In this document: in pieces, positions 7,378 through 18,692 of the stretch | How positions within the stretch are numbered: position 1 is the first letter of the stretch | Layout: each line of letters starts with the position of its first letter | Position numbers and translations under genes: made by a program | Assembly: GCF_016908645.1 (NCBI RefSeq) | Contig: NZ_JAFBEH010000007.1 | Coordinates: 1 to 58,337 of the forward strand | Origin: Streptococcus loxodontisalivarius | GTDB lineage: Bacteria > Bacillota > Bacilli > Lactobacillales > Streptococcaceae | Reading direction: 5' to 3' | Length of the DNA: 58,337 bases | The notes under the pieces: generated by a model | Told to the model about the DNA's origin: nothing | Database searches by the model: none | Seen by the model: the letters and a program-made list of their open reading frames with translations, nothing else

Positions 7378-8361
7378 TTAGGTAATAGGAACTCGGATAT
7401 CCATGCTAACGCCCTGCTTTTCACCACTAAGTAGCTTGATACGACCCGCCAAATCCTTGACACGGTCTTCAATATTGGTCAAGCCATAGCTAAGACTTCT
7501 CTCTTGATTGATGTCAAATCCAATACCATCGTCAGTCATCTTGAGCTGGACTTCATTGTCCGTCTGATGGAGATAAATCTCCAAATGTTTAGCCTTAGAA
7601 TGCTTGAGAGTATTACTAATAAACTCTTGAGCAATCCGAAAGAGATTGTCTTCTATGGTCTTGGGTAGGCTAGTCACATCATTTTTGAAGGTAACTTTGA
7701 TACTTGATTTATCTGTCAATTCTTGAATCAAGACCTTGAAACCTTCTGACAGAGTGCGTCCTTCTAGTTCCGTTGGTCTCAAGTGCAGCAACAAAATCCT
7801 CAAGTCTCTCTGTGCAGTATTAATCATCTCCTCAGTCGCTTGAAGCTGGGTCTTAAGTTGATCACTGGTCAAATGATCTAGACTAAGACTTGTTCCAGAT
7901 ACTAGCATGGAAGCTGCAAAAAGTTCTTGACTGACGGTATCATGAAGATCACGGGCAATCCGCTTACGCTCATTCATAACCAGCTCTTCGCCATTCATAA
8001 GACTGGCATTTTCTGTCTCCTGCAATCGTCTGGTCAATTCCTTCATTTTTAAGGACAAGAGCTGCAAGCTATAACCAATATCACTATTATCCTTGATCAA
8101 CTCACGGTTATTGCTAATCCGCTTGATATTCTTATGAATAATCCTCTTGGAATTATAATCGCTCAGCATTGCCACAAAAACCAGCATAATCGTCAAGGAT
8201 AGGGTCAATAGAAGGATAGAAAAGACAAACTGATTGAGCAACTCAACATTAGCGAAAACCTGCTTTAGTGAGAGATCAAAGCTGTCAATAATAATGAAAA
8301 CAATGGAAACCACTGTCACCAAGGCATAGAAGAAAAGTAGGAAAATTTGTTGCTTTTTCAT
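7378..8361 (-). CDS. liaS: Sensor histidine kinase LiaS
   Basis: 327 aa. Two membrane helices (about 6-26 and 45-65) flank a very short outer loop: the intramembrane-sensing layout. The HisKA_3 phospho-acceptor is H140 in RIARDLHDTVSQ. The ATP-binding domain spans about 230-325, with the N-box near EFISNTLKHS and the G-box DDGIGFD. It phosphorylates LiaR and is restrained by LiaF. The start overlaps the end of liaF by four bases. Confidence 0.95.
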   Translation of the reverse strand: MKKQQIFLLFFYALVTVVSIVFIIIDSFDLSLKQVFANVELLNQFVFSILLLTLSLTIMLVFVAMLSDYNSKRIIHKNIKRISNNRELIKDNSDIGYSLQLLSLKMKELTRRLQETENASLMNGEELVMNERKRIARDLHDTVSQELFAASMLVSGTSLSLDHLTSDQLKTQLQATEEMINTAQRDLRILLLHLRPTELEGRTLSEGFKVLIQELTDKSSIKVTFKNDVTSLPKTIEDNLFRIAQEFISNTLKHSKAKHLEIYLHQTDNEVQLKMTDDGIGFDINQERSLSYGLTNIEDRVKDLAGRIKLLSGEKQGVSMDIRVPIT

Positions 8362-9053
8362 ACGCCCTTCACCTCAGTATCTCCTGCCAAAACATTGACG
8401 ATAATCTTGACACGCTTTTGACTTTCTGGAAAGTTTGGCGTCATCAACTTTACTGCCTCATTTCGCAAATCATAGTCACCATCTTGAAAAAAGCTGACGC
8501 TACCATAAACCGAAGAAACACTGAGCTGCACAGCTACATCAATGGGAACCAGAATTTCTGTCGGACCATAGACCTTTTGAATAATGATGACATTATCTGA
8601 ACCTCGAACAATGACATTATCAAGGTTAATGGTATCACGTCCACTGAGACGAATAATGTTGATATCATCAAAACCATAGGCATCACCTTGATGACTCACA
8701 TTACCAATCCAACGATTGCGACTCGGCTTGAAGAAGATATCTTTTTCCTTAAATCGTATAGTTGCTTGACGGTTCTTAGACTTGACCTGGGCAAAATGAT
8801 TAATCAGAATATAGATAACACCAAAAACAATCCCGATAATGATATAGATATTAGTCATCATCATCAAAAAGAGAATCAAGAGACTGGTCGTCAAGAGAAA
8901 ATCCATCCGATTTCCCGCATTATAGTATTTTAAGACCAAAAGCGTCAGCGTTAAAATCATAAAGAATCTGGGCACATCCGTTGCCAAGAGACTCATCATA
9001 GCCAAGGCGAACAATACTGCCTCGACAACAATAAAGAACTGAAATTTTTTCAT
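8358..9053 (-). CDS. liaF: Membrane protein LiaF, LiaS inhibitor
   Basis: 231 aa from the ATG at 9053, chosen because GAAGGA sits seven bases upstream; an in-frame ATG at 9074 has no such site. About four hydrophobic segments fill residues 1-90. The C-terminal half is the DUF2154 cell-wall-active antibiotics response domain. In Lia systems LiaF holds LiaS off until envelope damage. It overlaps liaS and follows stkP, a linkage conserved in several streptococci. Confidence 0.92.
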   Translation of the reverse strand: MKKFQFFIVVEAVLFALAMMSLLATDVPRFFMILTLTLLVLKYYNAGNRMDFLLTTSLLILFLMMMTNIYIIIGIVFGVIYILINHFAQVKSKNRQATIRFKEKDIFFKPSRNRWIGNVSHQGDAYGFDDINIIRLSGRDTINLDNVIVRGSDNVIIIQKVYGPTEILVPIDVAVQLSVSSVYGSVSFFQDGDYDLRNEAVKLMTPNFPESQKRVKIIVNVLAGDTEVKGV

Positions 9054-9082
9054 AGATTTTCCTTCTCTTCCCAATTACTCCT

Positions 9083-9091
9083 ATTCTAGCA
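9083..9091 (-). promoter_or_regulatory. Candidate extended -10 promoter of liaFSR
   Basis: Leftward TGCTAGAAT is an extended -10 element about 30 bases before the liaF start and downstream of the stkP terminator. The -35 region is weak, which fits a regulated promoter. I did not identify a convincing LiaR operator. Confidence 0.45.
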
Positions 9092-9142
9092 GAAATAGTC
9101 TCCAAATTCATCCGACTCTGGTTGTAAATAGATAGAAAATAG

Positions 9143-9174
9143 CAAAAAAAGACCAGCCTTAAAGCTAGTCTTTC
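9143..9174 (-). terminator. Terminator after stkP
   Basis: Leftward AGACTAGC, loop TTTAAG, GCTGGTCT, then TTTTTT. It follows the stkP stop and separates the kinase gene from liaFSR. Confidence 0.8.
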
Positions 9175-9182
9175 TCTTAATA

Positions 9183-11081
9183 TTAATTTGAGGACTCTTC
9201 CGTTACAGAATCACTAGATGATGAACTTGAAGAGCTATCCGTATCGCTTGACGATGATTCATCGCTTGATGAACTTGAGTTCGTCGTTGACGAACTGCTG
9301 TTATGATTTGACGAATAGGCTGTCGAGCTGTTACTTGAAGCCTCTTGTAAGTACAAGGTTACTTGATCACCTGCACTGATACCGATGCTATCTCCATAAT
9401 AAGGATATTGAGCATAAACAGTCGCTGTTGACGACGGGCTTGATGAGTCTGTCAAAATTTGTGACGAATCCAATCCCAAAGCCAGCAAAGCATTTTTGGC
9501 TTCTGAATAAGTCATACCTGTCACATCTGGCATTGTAACGCTAGTATTTACCGCTACCTTAAAGGTGATAGTATCAGAACCTGATAAGCTAAAATCATTT
9601 CCAGAAGATGGATCCTGACTGATAATTTCTCCATTAGTATAATTATCAGTTTCAACCTCTTCTTTGACAATTCTGTCCGAAGAAATTCCTTTAGATTTCA
9701 AATCACTGACGGCATCACTATACTGTTTACCAGTATAGTCATCTAGGGTAATGCTTTCGCTACCAGTAGATAGGTAGATCGTGATTTTAGAGCCTTCTTT
9801 TTTAGAGCTATTAGCAGTTGGATCAGTTTTAATAACATGACCAGATTCAACACTACTGTCAGCAACATTTTCAACATCACCAACAGTAAGACCTGCTTGT
9901 TCGATTGTTGACTGGGCTGTCTCAAGCGTCATTCCTGTCACATCTGGAACACTGACAGTAGACTTAGAAGTCATCATCAAGAAGGCAAATCCCGCTAAGG
10001 CAAGTACAAAGAAAACTAGGATAATTCTAAAGAGAATGCTTAAGATGCCTCGTTTTTTCTTAGCTTTTTTAACCTTTTGAACTGGTTCTTCTTCAAGCTC
10101 TTTAGAAGTAGCTTCCGCTTTAGCTTTCTTTTTGCTCGAGCTCTGTGTATTGAGCAATTGCTCAGTTGTGACACTGGCTGTATTTTGATCAACCTTTGGT
10201 AAAGGTTTTACATCTGTTGTGTCTGTAAAGTGCAGCTTAGCCTCATGACTGCGGTTAGGTTGCAAGGATGTCAACAGATCACGACTCATTTCATTGGTCG
10301 TCACATAACGATCTGCTAACTTTTTAGCTGTCGCTTTAATGACGACATTTTCAAGTGCTTGAGGAACATTTCGATTTTCCATTGTGATCGATGGAAGAGG
10401 CTTTTGAAAATGCTGCAGCGCGATTGTTACCGCACTATCCCCATCATAAGGGATGTGACCTGTCAACATTTCAAAGAGCATAATTCCCATGGCATAGATA
10501 TCACTTTGGACGGTCGCTTTTGAGCCACGCGCCTGCTCTGGTGATAAATAGTGCACACTACCAAGCATTGAATTGGTTTGTGTTAAGCTGGTTTCAGCGA
10601 AGGCTACTGCGATACCAAAATCGGTAACCTTGGCTCTACCATCCTGCGTCAACAAGACATTCTGGGGTTTCAAATCTCGGTGAATGATCCCTTTCTGGTG
10701 AGCGAGTGTCATGGCTGACAAAACTTCACTCATAATGCGAATAGCTTCCGCATTCGAAAGAGGGGCATGGTCTTGAATATATTTTTTCAAGTCTGAACCA
10801 TTAACATATTCCATAACAAGGAATTGTTGTCCATCCTCTTCACCGATATCTCTAATAGCGACAATATTGGGATGATTCAATTCTGCCATGGCTCTAGCTT
10901 CTCTTTGGAAACGAGCAACAGCAACTTGGTCAGTTTGATAATTGGTACGAAGTACCTTGATGGCTACTTCCTCATTATCAAGAATCAAATCATTGGCTAA
11001 ATAAACGTCTGCCATCCCACCACGTCCAATTGACTTCAGGATCCGATAACGGCCAGCAAATAATTTGCCAACTTGGATCAT
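9183..11081 (-). CDS. stkP: Ser/Thr protein kinase StkP/PknB with PASTA repeats
   Basis: 632 aa from the ATG at 11081, preceded by AGGAGG. The kinase domain (about 10-275) has ATP lysine K42, catalytic D136 in HRDLKPQN and DFG at D154. A basic juxtamembrane stretch leads to a membrane helix (345-370). Three PASTA repeats follow, about 376-441, 443-514 and 515-580, then a 50-residue Ser-rich tail. Pneumococcal StkP has four PASTA repeats. It senses muropeptide/cell-wall state and phosphorylates division proteins such as MapZ. Its start overlaps the pppL stop (TGATG). Confidence 0.96.
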   Translation of the reverse strand: MIQVGKLFAGRYRILKSIGRGGMADVYLANDLILDNEEVAIKVLRTNYQTDQVAVARFQREARAMAELNHPNIVAIRDIGEEDGQQFLVMEYVNGSDLKKYIQDHAPLSNAEAIRIMSEVLSAMTLAHQKGIIHRDLKPQNVLLTQDGRAKVTDFGIAVAFAETSLTQTNSMLGSVHYLSPEQARGSKATVQSDIYAMGIMLFEMLTGHIPYDGDSAVTIALQHFQKPLPSITMENRNVPQALENVVIKATAKKLADRYVTTNEMSRDLLTSLQPNRSHEAKLHFTDTTDVKPLPKVDQNTASVTTEQLLNTQSSSKKKAKAEATSKELEEEPVQKVKKAKKKRGILSILFRIILVFFVLALAGFAFLMMTSKSTVSVPDVTGMTLETAQSTIEQAGLTVGDVENVADSSVESGHVIKTDPTANSSKKEGSKITIYLSTGSESITLDDYTGKQYSDAVSDLKSKGISSDRIVKEEVETDNYTNGEIISQDPSSGNDFSLSGSDTITFKVAVNTSVTMPDVTGMTYSEAKNALLALGLDSSQILTDSSSPSSTATVYAQYPYYGDSIGISAGDQVTLYLQEASSNSSTAYSSNHNSSSSTTNSSSSSDESSSSDTDSSSSSSSSDSVTEESSN

Positions 11082-11842
11082 CAATTATCCTCCTGGTCGA
11101 ATCTAACTAGGGCAACAGTTATATTGTCAAGGCCTCCTGCATTATTTGCAGTGTCTACCAAGGTTTTGGCTTTCTCTGACAAAGTCAGATATGAATCTGT
11201 AATGATAGCTTCAATTTCTTCTTTTGAAACCATATTTGTCAGACCATCACTGTTAATCAAAACAGTATCGCCAGCTTCCAAAGGCTGTACACCAAGGTCT
11301 AATTCTACCGGATTAGCTTGACCAATAGATTGGGTAATAATGTTCTTTTGTGGATGAACAGCAGCTTCTTCTTCTGTCAGCTGACCTGCTTTAACCAACT
11401 CATTAACGAGAGAGTGATCGCTTGTTAGTTGAGTATAGTTTCCTTCATGAATAAAACCGATACGTGAATCTCCAACGTGGGCAAAAATAACATTATTATC
11501 AACAACAGCAAGGGCTTCAATAGTTGTTCCCATGCCCTTATAGTCTTCTGTTTGACCCAACTCATAGATTTTCTGGTTTTCTTGCTCAATATGAGCCATC
11601 ATCCAATCACGAATTTGGCTGAGGTGGCTAAAGTCCGTATTAACCCACTCTCTTCCAAGGTTTGTTACTGCCATCTCACTAGCAATATTACCTGCGCGAT
11701 GCCCCCCCATACCGTCTGCGAGGACGATAAGTGGAATCCCTACTTTATTATCATATTTATTAACAAAATCTTGGTTATTAGAACGTTTTTGTCCAATATC
11801 TGTTAAAAGTGAAATTTCCATAGTTTTAGTGTTTTCTGACAA
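11081..11842 (-). CDS. pppL: PP2C-type protein phosphatase PppL/PhpP
   Basis: PP2C phosphatase that reverses StkP phosphorylation. Metal-binding motifs are visible: [11 protein letters not shown] near the N-terminus, ADGMGGH, HVGDSR, SDGLTN and GGLDNITV near the C-terminus. The TTG start at 11842 follows AGGAGG by ten bases. The ATG at 11821 (giving MEISLL, as in homologues, 246 aa) has no ribosome site nearby, so the start is uncertain. It is coupled to stkP by one base and follows rsmB. Confidence 0.94.
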   Translation of the reverse strand: MSENTKTMEISLLTDIGQKRSNNQDFVNKYDNKVGIPLIVLADGMGGHRAGNIASEMAVTNLGREWVNTDFSHLSQIRDWMMAHIEQENQKIYELGQTEDYKGMGTTIEALAVVDNNVIFAHVGDSRIGFIHEGNYTQLTSDHSLVNELVKAGQLTEEEAAVHPQKNIITQSIGQANPVELDLGVQPLEAGDTVLINSDGLTNMVSKEEIEAIITDSYLTLSEKAKTLVDTANNAGGLDNITVALVRFDQEDN

Positions 11843-11867
11843 GGTCAGTTCTCCTCCTACTAATACA

Positions 11868-13199
11868 CTAGGCTTTTTTTCTTACTTGTGCAATGAAGAA
11901 GCCATCTGTCAGATATTGTTCTGGCGTGATAGCAAGACAGCCATCAACCATAATATCTTCTTTTTCGTGTCTTAACATAACTTGCTCAAAATCAGGATGT
12001 GTCTCCAAGAATTTCCTAATGACTTCCTGATTTTCTTCTGCAACAATGGTGCAAGTGCTATATGTTATTATACCACCTTTACGCAAGGTTTGACAAACAC
12101 TTGCTAAGATTTCCAATTGGATTTTCTGCAAGCTTTCAAAATCCTGCAAATCCTTATGATACTTGATATCAGGCTTTCTACGGATCAGTCCAATGCCAGA
12201 ACAAGGGGCATCTACTAAAATCTTATCGAAAGAGTCTTGCGGAAATGTCTCATGAACTTTACTAGCATCTAACTTTTTAGTAACAATACGCTCTTTAACG
12301 CCTAGACGCTCTGCATTTTCTTCAATCAAAGCCAGCTTATGGTCATAAAGGTCAAGCGCCGTCACCTGACCAGTCGTCAAATAAGAGGCCATGTGAACAG
12401 TCTTACCACCTGGTGCTGCACAGGCATCCAAAACCTGCTCAGAACCCTGTAAGTTGAGTGTCGGTGCAACCAGCTGACTAGTCTCATCCTGCATGGTTAC
12501 GAGACCTTCTTTGAAATAGCTTGTTCCAGCTACATGCCCAGACGATTTGGTCAGACCTACTTCAGAAAGGACAGAAGGATCAGCCTCTAGAGCAGCAGCC
12601 AATTCATCAAAACGACCAGGATCTGTCACACGAAAACTAGCCTTATTACGCTCATGTAAACTCTCAAATAGCTTGACAGCACGGTCTTGTCCGTACTGGT
12701 CAATCAACTTTTTGACCAACCAAACGGGCAAGGAATACTGGATTGAATAACGTTTGTTAAGACGCTTGATGGTGCTAGGATCAGCCAAATTACCACTAGA
12801 CAATTTTCTCAGCACAGCATTGACCAACTTCTCGGCACCCTTTTTATTGCCACGATTTTTGGCAATAGCTACCGCATCATTAACAACAGCGTGAGCAGGA
12901 ATCTTATCCAGATAAAGCAACTGATAAAGACTGAGCATGAGCAGGTCATAGACCCATGTTTCAAGCTTATCACGATCCTCAATCACATGAGCCAACTGCC
13001 ATTCCAAGGTCAATTTACGAGCAACCGTTCCATAAACGATTTCCGTCACTAGCCCCTTGTCCTTGTCAGAAAGCTTGCTGATTTTGAGTTGCTGATTAAG
13101 AGCGATATTAGAATAGGCTCCCCCACGGAAGACCTCTTCCAAGACCATGAGAGCCTGTCCTCTCGCTGTTTTTTTCCAATCATTGGCCAAAACGGTCAC
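11868..13199 (-). CDS. rsmB: 16S rRNA (cytosine-967 C5) methyltransferase RsmB
   Basis: 443 aa. The N-terminal NusB-like RNA-binding domain covers about 1-135. The C-terminal SAM domain has motif [12 protein letters not shown] and the two catalytic cysteines in VDAPCSG and YSTCT. It methylates 16S rRNA. Translation starts at GTG (13199), inside the last codons of fmt, so the pair is coupled. Also called Sun or FmuB. Confidence 0.95.
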   Translation of the reverse strand: MTVLANDWKKTARGQALMVLEEVFRGGAYSNIALNQQLKISKLSDKDKGLVTEIVYGTVARKLTLEWQLAHVIEDRDKLETWVYDLLMLSLYQLLYLDKIPAHAVVNDAVAIAKNRGNKKGAEKLVNAVLRKLSSGNLADPSTIKRLNKRYSIQYSLPVWLVKKLIDQYGQDRAVKLFESLHERNKASFRVTDPGRFDELAAALEADPSVLSEVGLTKSSGHVAGTSYFKEGLVTMQDETSQLVAPTLNLQGSEQVLDACAAPGGKTVHMASYLTTGQVTALDLYDHKLALIEENAERLGVKERIVTKKLDASKVHETFPQDSFDKILVDAPCSGIGLIRRKPDIKYHKDLQDFESLQKIQLEILASVCQTLRKGGIITYSTCTIVAEENQEVIRKFLETHPDFEQVMLRHEKEDIMVDGCLAITPEQYLTDGFFIAQVRKKA

Positions 13200-14115
13200 C
13201 TACTTCAAGATTTCTACCAACACCATTGAGGAAGTCTGCGATTGCCATACGAGGTTTACCCGCTGGTTGGACGCTTGTTAGGGAGATAGCTCCGCTTTCC
13301 GCCGCAACAACCAAGGTCTTTTTGGTTTTCTCAATAATCTGACCAGCTTGTCCCTGACCATCAACCAGCTGCGCTTCATAAATTTTAAAGCGATTGCCAT
13401 CCAAAATCGTATGAGCAACTGGCCATGGGTACATCCCACGGATCTGATTAAAAATCTCACGCGCTGACTTATTCCAGTCAATACGCTCCTCTTCTGGAGA
13501 AATATTAGGTGAGAAAGTTGCCTCATCATGATTCTGTGGCTCAGGCTTGATATCCCCTGAAATATAGCCAGGTAGGGTTTCTAAAAGAAGATCACGTCCA
13601 ATAACAGCTAATTTTTCAAACATGGTACCGACATTATCGCTATCTAGAATTGGTGTCGATGCCTTAGCAACCATGTCACCAGCATCCATCTCCTTAACCA
13701 TCTCCATAATGGTCACACCAGCCTCTAATTCCCCATTGATAATGGCATAATGAATTGGTGCACCACCACGGTATTTAGGTAGCAGCGAAGCATGAACATT
13801 GACTGCAAAATCAACAGCATTCAAGAGTTTGGGTGGCAAAAATTGACCAAAGGCTGCAGTCACAATACCGTCAGCACCTAGAGCCATCAAGTTTTCTAAC
13901 TCTGTCGAACCTGACAATTTCTCAGGTTGATAAACAGGAATATTGTGCTCAAGAGCCACCTCCTTAACAGGTGTCATCTTGATTTCTTTCTTACGACCAA
14001 CAGCGCGATCAGGCTGCGTCGTTACAGCAAGAATCTCATAGCGATCATCCGCTAGAAGACCTTTTAGGACAGTCGCTGAAAAATCAGGCGTCCCCATAAA
14101 AATTAATTTTGTCAT
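13180..14115 (-). CDS. fmt: Methionyl-tRNA formyltransferase
   Basis: 311 aa from the ATG at 14115. The N-terminal formyltransferase domain begins [10 protein letters not shown] and has the [14 protein letters not shown] active-site segment with the conserved His. The C-terminal domain binds tRNA. It makes formyl-Met-tRNA for initiation. The bases before the ATG contain no Shine-Dalgarno match: the end of a dispersed hairpin element (…TTTGTATCTT) lies about ten bases upstream. It overlaps rsmB downstream. Confidence 0.95.
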   Translation of the reverse strand: MTKLIFMGTPDFSATVLKGLLADDRYEILAVTTQPDRAVGRKKEIKMTPVKEVALEHNIPVYQPEKLSGSTELENLMALGADGIVTAAFGQFLPPKLLNAVDFAVNVHASLLPKYRGGAPIHYAIINGELEAGVTIMEMVKEMDAGDMVAKASTPILDSDNVGTMFEKLAVIGRDLLLETLPGYISGDIKPEPQNHDEATFSPNISPEEERIDWNKSAREIFNQIRGMYPWPVAHTILDGNRFKIYEAQLVDGQGQAGQIIEKTKKTLVVAAESGAISLTSVQPAGKPRMAIADFLNGVGRNLEVGDRFGQ

Positions 14116-14122
14116 AATAATA

Positions 14123-14242
14123 AGATACAAAGGGACGTTCCAGCTTGCTGGAAATTTTCGTAAGGAAATAGGAAATCTACCGATGACGCTTGACGTCTAG
14201 GTATGATTTATCTTTTCCTCTAGAAAATTAGTCCCATGTTCA
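14123..14242 (-). repeat. Dispersed hairpin element (locus B)
   Basis: Leftward it opens near TGAACATGGGAC and closes GTCCCTTTGTATCTT. The outer stem is GGGAC/GTCCC instead of GGGC/GCCC at locus A: a compensated change. AATTTTC pairs with GAAAATT and TACC with GGTA, with an inner GACG/CGTC. An extra TTCCAGC-AA-GCTGGAA hairpin sits on the 3-prime side. The element ends almost at the fmt start codon. Confidence 0.8.
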
Positions 14243-14331
14243 GTTCCTTTCTCTAAGATATAAAATCCATAAAAAAACAATAATAAGTCAAACTACACCA
14301 TCATTATAGCAATTCTGTTTGACCTTGTCGC

Positions 14332-14841
14332 TTACTGGCTCTTTTTGTTTGTCAGGCTAGGATAATATTTTTGAAGATAGTTGCTATAGCTATAAGTCAT
14401 AACAGTCGTGATGAGCCAGATATACCAATCATTCTTAGCGGTGAATAGACCCACGACTGATAATTCTTTAAAGAGGTCTTTTCCAAAATTTTCTAGAATA
14501 TGGTGAAGAGATAACTCTCCCAAGCTAAGGTATTCCAAGCCAATTCCTAAAAGCAGACTCAAAGCCCAGCCTATCAGAAAGGCATTCCCTTTTTTGATCA
14601 AAATCTTCTCGCTGTCTTCTTTTACTTCTAGACTTGTCAATTGAAAGCGAGCAATTGCGTAGGAAATGACTGATAAGCCCAAGACTTCCACAAGGGAGAG
14701 TAGCCTCCAATCCATACTGGTCAAAAACATGATTCCTGCATAGATAGGGAGTACTCGGATTTCAAAATTTGATAGCTCTTCAAATTCATTCGCCTTCTGA
14801 CAAATTTTGAAAACACCAAAACATAAGAGTATGAAAAACAT
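14332..14841 (-). CDS. Small integral membrane protein, unknown function
   Basis: 169 aa, mostly hydrophobic, with about four or five predicted membrane helices (near 1-10, 33-50, 55-72, 90-108 and 135-155) separated by short charged loops. I recognise no family motif. It sits nine bases downstream of priA on the same strand and is probably in its operon. About 200 bases of repeat DNA separate it from fmt. Membrane location is inferred from composition only. Confidence 0.75.
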   Translation of the reverse strand: MFFILLCFGVFKICQKANEFEELSNFEIRVLPIYAGIMFLTSMDWRLLSLVEVLGLSVISYAIARFQLTSLEVKEDSEKILIKKGNAFLIGWALSLLLGIGLEYLSLGELSLHHILENFGKDLFKELSVVGLFTAKNDWYIWLITTVMTYSYSNYLQKYYPSLTNKKSQ

Positions 14842-14850
14842 AGAACCTCC

Positions 14851-17235
14851 CTACATCAAATTCTGTGGTTCGTGGTCAATGATGACTCGGACTTTTTGAT
14901 TGTCTTTTTCCTGGGTCCAGTCAAGGATACGATTGAGACTTTCTTCCAAGTGATCTTCGAAGCGATATTTGACTAAAATTTGATAGTGGTAGAGATTATG
15001 TGTTCTGGCAATAGGTTTGGGTGTCGGACCTAGCAGTTTAACCTTGTCTGTCAAGCCTTGTCTCAAGAGTCCCATAACCTCGTAACTTTTCTGCACAGCT
15101 ATTTCCTCAGAAGAATGGGAAAGCGTCAGACCGACGGTAAAGTAGTAAGGCGGATAGCCCAACTGCCTGCGGATAGACATCTCGTACTGGTAGAAGGCTT
15201 CATAATCCTGAGCCTTGGCAAGCTGAATGGCATAGTGGTCAGGATTGTAGGTTTGGATATAGACCTGACCTGGCTTGTCAGCTCGCCCTGCACGACCTGC
15301 CACCTGAGTCAAGAGCTGGAAGGTCCGCTCAGATGACCTGAAATCAGGGAGATTGAGGGAGGTATCTGCATTGAGGACACCTACCAGGGTAACATTTGGA
15401 AAATCCAAGCCCTTGGCAATCATCTGGGTTCCCAAGAGAATATCCGCTTCATGATTTCCAAACTTGGTCAAAAGCTTTTCATGAGCACCTTTCTGGCGAG
15501 TCGTATCTACATCCATGCGTAAAATTCTCGCCTGAGGAAAAATCTCTGCTAGCTCATCATAGGCTTTCTGGGTCCCAGTCCCATAGTAACGGATACTTGG
15601 GCTCTGACAATTAGGACAGTTTCTAGGGATTCCCTTTTGAAAACCACAGTAATGGCAATTCATGGTCTTGGTATCCATGTGCAAGGTCAGTGAAATATCA
15701 CAGTTGGGACAGTCATCGACAAAGCCACAATCACGACACATGACAAAACTTGAAAAGCCACGGCGATTAAGCATGAGCACCACCTGCTCCTTCTTAGCCA
15801 GTCGCTCCTCAATCGCTTCAAGCAAGGGTGGTGTGAAATTTCCAGCCTCTTGCTGACCGATATAATCCCTGAAATCCAAAATCTCCACCTCTGGTATCTT
15901 GGCATTGGGATTGGCACGCTTGGTCAACTGCAAGAACTGATAGACCTCTCGGCTGGCACGCGCCCGACTCTCGATAGATGGTGTAGCTGAGCCCATGACC
16001 AGCACAGCCTTGTGATAGTCAGCCCGCAACTGAGCCACATCTCTGGCATGATAACGGGGATTAGACTCCTGCTTGTAGGTCGCCTCATGCTCCTCGTCGA
16101 TGATGATGGCACCGATATTTTCCAGAGGGGCGAAAATAGCAGAGCGGGCACCAACGACAACCTTGGCTTGACCTGACTTGACCTTACGCCATTCATCGAA
16201 TTTCTCACCATCAGACAGACCTGAATGCATAATGGCCACCTGCTCTCCAAAGCGAGAAATAAAGCGATTGGTCATCTGTGGCGTCAGTGAGATTTCAGGA
16301 ACCAGAACAATAGCTGTTTTCCCCTGCTGCAAGACCTTATCGATAATATGCAGGTAAACTTCTGTCTTTCCTGAACCCGTAACACCTTCTAAAAGAAAAG
16401 GCTTGCTAGCTTGTCCTATGGCTGCCGTCACTTGTTCAACAACAGCTGCCTGCTCCTCATTAAGTTGTAAAAAGTTGCTGGACTTGACATCCTTAAAGTA
16501 AGCATGGGCTCGGCTGACCTCCACCTCACGAATGTTTAAAGCACCAGCATCTTCAAAGAACTTGATAACCTCACGCCCATAAAGAGCCTGTAAATCCTTA
16601 AGCAGACCTGACTGGCTATTTTCCAAGAGCCAAGCCCTCATTTCCAAACGCTTCTTAGCACGACCTGCAATCTCCAAAGTCTCCAAAAGCTGAAGATTAA
16701 CATCATAGTGCTTCTGCGTCTTGATGGTCTGCCTATCCTTAGCCAGATAGACCTGCTCCACCTTGCCTGCCTTGAGCAGCTCTGCCATTTTTAAAGAAAG
16801 TTCCTCACGGAGCTCAGATGCTAGGAGAGGGCTATTTTTTGGAAAATAAAGCTGGCGCTCCTCATCGGAAAGGCTAGCCAGAGGGTGAAATTCCTTGTCG
16901 TACTTAGAGTTGAGAAGCCCAGGCAGCATAGCTTTCAAAATCGAAATCTTATAAGAAAAAACGGTGTGTCGCATCTGGTCTGCCAAGAGCAGCTGCTCAG
17001 CATTAAGGACTGGCTCAAAATCCAAAAACTCTCTGATTGGCTTCAAGTCAGCTGCATCAGCATCCTCCAACCCCACAACAAATCCCTGCAAGAGACGATT
17101 TCCCTTACCGAAAGGCACATGGACACGCACCCCTACTTGAACCAAATCCAGCAGATGCTCAGGAACCTCATAGGAAAAAGGCTTGTCCGTCTGCATGAGC
17201 GGGATATCAACAATAATTTTTGCAATTTTAGTCAT
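14851..17235 (-). CDS. priA: Primosomal protein N' (replication restart helicase PriA)
   Basis: 794 aa. The N-terminal 3-prime DNA-binding domain covers about 1-110. A superfamily 2 helicase core follows with Walker A GVTGSGKTE (near 283) and DEEH. Between the helicase lobes is a zinc-binding block of paired cysteines (CRDCGF, CPNC, CHYCGF, CPNC). PriA reloads the replisome at stalled forks. It is downstream of gmk and rpoZ, a conserved order in Firmicutes. Confidence 0.96.
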   Translation of the reverse strand: MTKIAKIIVDIPLMQTDKPFSYEVPEHLLDLVQVGVRVHVPFGKGNRLLQGFVVGLEDADAADLKPIREFLDFEPVLNAEQLLLADQMRHTVFSYKISILKAMLPGLLNSKYDKEFHPLASLSDEERQLYFPKNSPLLASELREELSLKMAELLKAGKVEQVYLAKDRQTIKTQKHYDVNLQLLETLEIAGRAKKRLEMRAWLLENSQSGLLKDLQALYGREVIKFFEDAGALNIREVEVSRAHAYFKDVKSSNFLQLNEEQAAVVEQVTAAIGQASKPFLLEGVTGSGKTEVYLHIIDKVLQQGKTAIVLVPEISLTPQMTNRFISRFGEQVAIMHSGLSDGEKFDEWRKVKSGQAKVVVGARSAIFAPLENIGAIIIDEEHEATYKQESNPRYHARDVAQLRADYHKAVLVMGSATPSIESRARASREVYQFLQLTKRANPNAKIPEVEILDFRDYIGQQEAGNFTPPLLEAIEERLAKKEQVVLMLNRRGFSSFVMCRDCGFVDDCPNCDISLTLHMDTKTMNCHYCGFQKGIPRNCPNCQSPSIRYYGTGTQKAYDELAEIFPQARILRMDVDTTRQKGAHEKLLTKFGNHEADILLGTQMIAKGLDFPNVTLVGVLNADTSLNLPDFRSSERTFQLLTQVAGRAGRADKPGQVYIQTYNPDHYAIQLAKAQDYEAFYQYEMSIRRQLGYPPYYFTVGLTLSHSSEEIAVQKSYEVMGLLRQGLTDKVKLLGPTPKPIARTHNLYHYQILVKYRFEDHLEESLNRILDWTQEKDNQKVRVIIDHEPQNLM

Positions 17236-17348
17236 ATCTTACCTTTATGGCCTTCTGCCAGTGTTCAGTACTCCTTAGTGCTAACTATTCCTCCCTCAAA
17301 ATCCTAGTCTTTAGGGTAGTGGCAAGAAGAACAGTTCACATCTTCAAA

Positions 17349-17390
17349 AAACAGGAAAAATCTAAGATTTCCAATCTTAGATTTTTTCTC
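17349..17390 (-). terminator. Terminator overlapping the rpoZ stop
   Basis: AAAATCTAAGATT and AATCTTAGATTTT form a stem with T-rich flanks on both sides. It starts within the last rpoZ codons and should limit read-through into priA. Confidence 0.75.
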
Positions 17391-17691
17391 CTTCTTCTTT
17401 TTCTTTGGCGATTTGAGCCTTGATTTTACGTTCTTCTTCTTCCTTAGCTAGGCGTGCTTCTTCCGCCTTACGACGTACACTTTCACGTTTTGCTTCTGGA
17501 TCTGGGTGGATAACAACATTACCAGATTCGATTTCTTCCAAGGCACGAAGTGTTGACTTAGCAGATTTGAAATCTTGAGTTGCTTCAGCACCTGCTTCCA
17601 ATTCGTGAGCACGTTTTGCTTGAAGGATAACAAGTGAGTATTTTGAAGGAACCTTGTCCAACAATTTATCGATAGATGGTTTCAACATCAT
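17377..17691 (-). CDS. rpoZ: RNA polymerase omega subunit
   Basis: 104 aa. The N-terminal 60 residues match omega, including [13 protein letters not shown] and the [14 protein letters not shown] segment that clamps the beta-prime subunit. The C-terminus is a charged, coiled-coil-like extension rich in Glu, Lys and Arg, usual in streptococci. It lies 96 bases after gmk on the same strand; gmk-rpoZ-priA is a standard arrangement. Confidence 0.95.
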   Translation of the reverse strand: MMLKPSIDKLLDKVPSKYSLVILQAKRAHELEAGAEATQDFKSAKSTLRALEEIESGNVVIHPDPEAKRESVRRKAEEARLAKEEEERKIKAQIAKEKEEGEKI

Positions 17692-17787
17692 AAGCTTATA
17701 TCTCTTTTCTAGTTACTTTTTTCAAAATGCAGTCGCTAACAGTAAGTTAATCATCTCCCAAGACATGACTACTTAACTGTTTACTGG

Positions 17788-18426
<639 letters not shown>

Positions 18427-18453
18427 TCAACTGCGAGAAAGTTTCTGTTAACC

Positions 18454-18482
18454 ATTTTAGCAAAAAAATGGCTTTTTTTCAA
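18454..18482 (-). promoter_or_regulatory. Promoter of gmk-rpoZ
   Basis: Leftward TTGAAA (18477-18482), 17 bases, and extended -10 TGCTAAAAT (TAAAAT at 18454-18459), about 50 bases before the gmk ATG. Confidence 0.65.
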
Positions 18483-18640
18483 GGAAGACTAGACTTTCTT
18501 TTTCAGTAAGGTTTTGTCCCTAGTATAAAGACACCCTTATAATAAGCTAATATTAACTGATAGAGCTTTTAGACTGAAAATCTCTTTCATAATCTGAAAC
18601 TTAGGCTTTTGCAAATAGGGTTGACAAATTTTAGCCACTG

Positions 18641-18675
18641 AAAAACAAAAAAGAAATCTGACACAAGTCAAATTC
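18641..18675 (-). terminator. Terminator of rny
   Basis: Leftward AATTTGAC, loop TTGT, GTCAGATTT, then a T-rich run, starting shortly after the rny stop codon. The remaining rny-gmk gap (18483-18640) shows no gene. Confidence 0.75.
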
Positions 18676-18692
18676 CCCTTTTGGCATATAAA

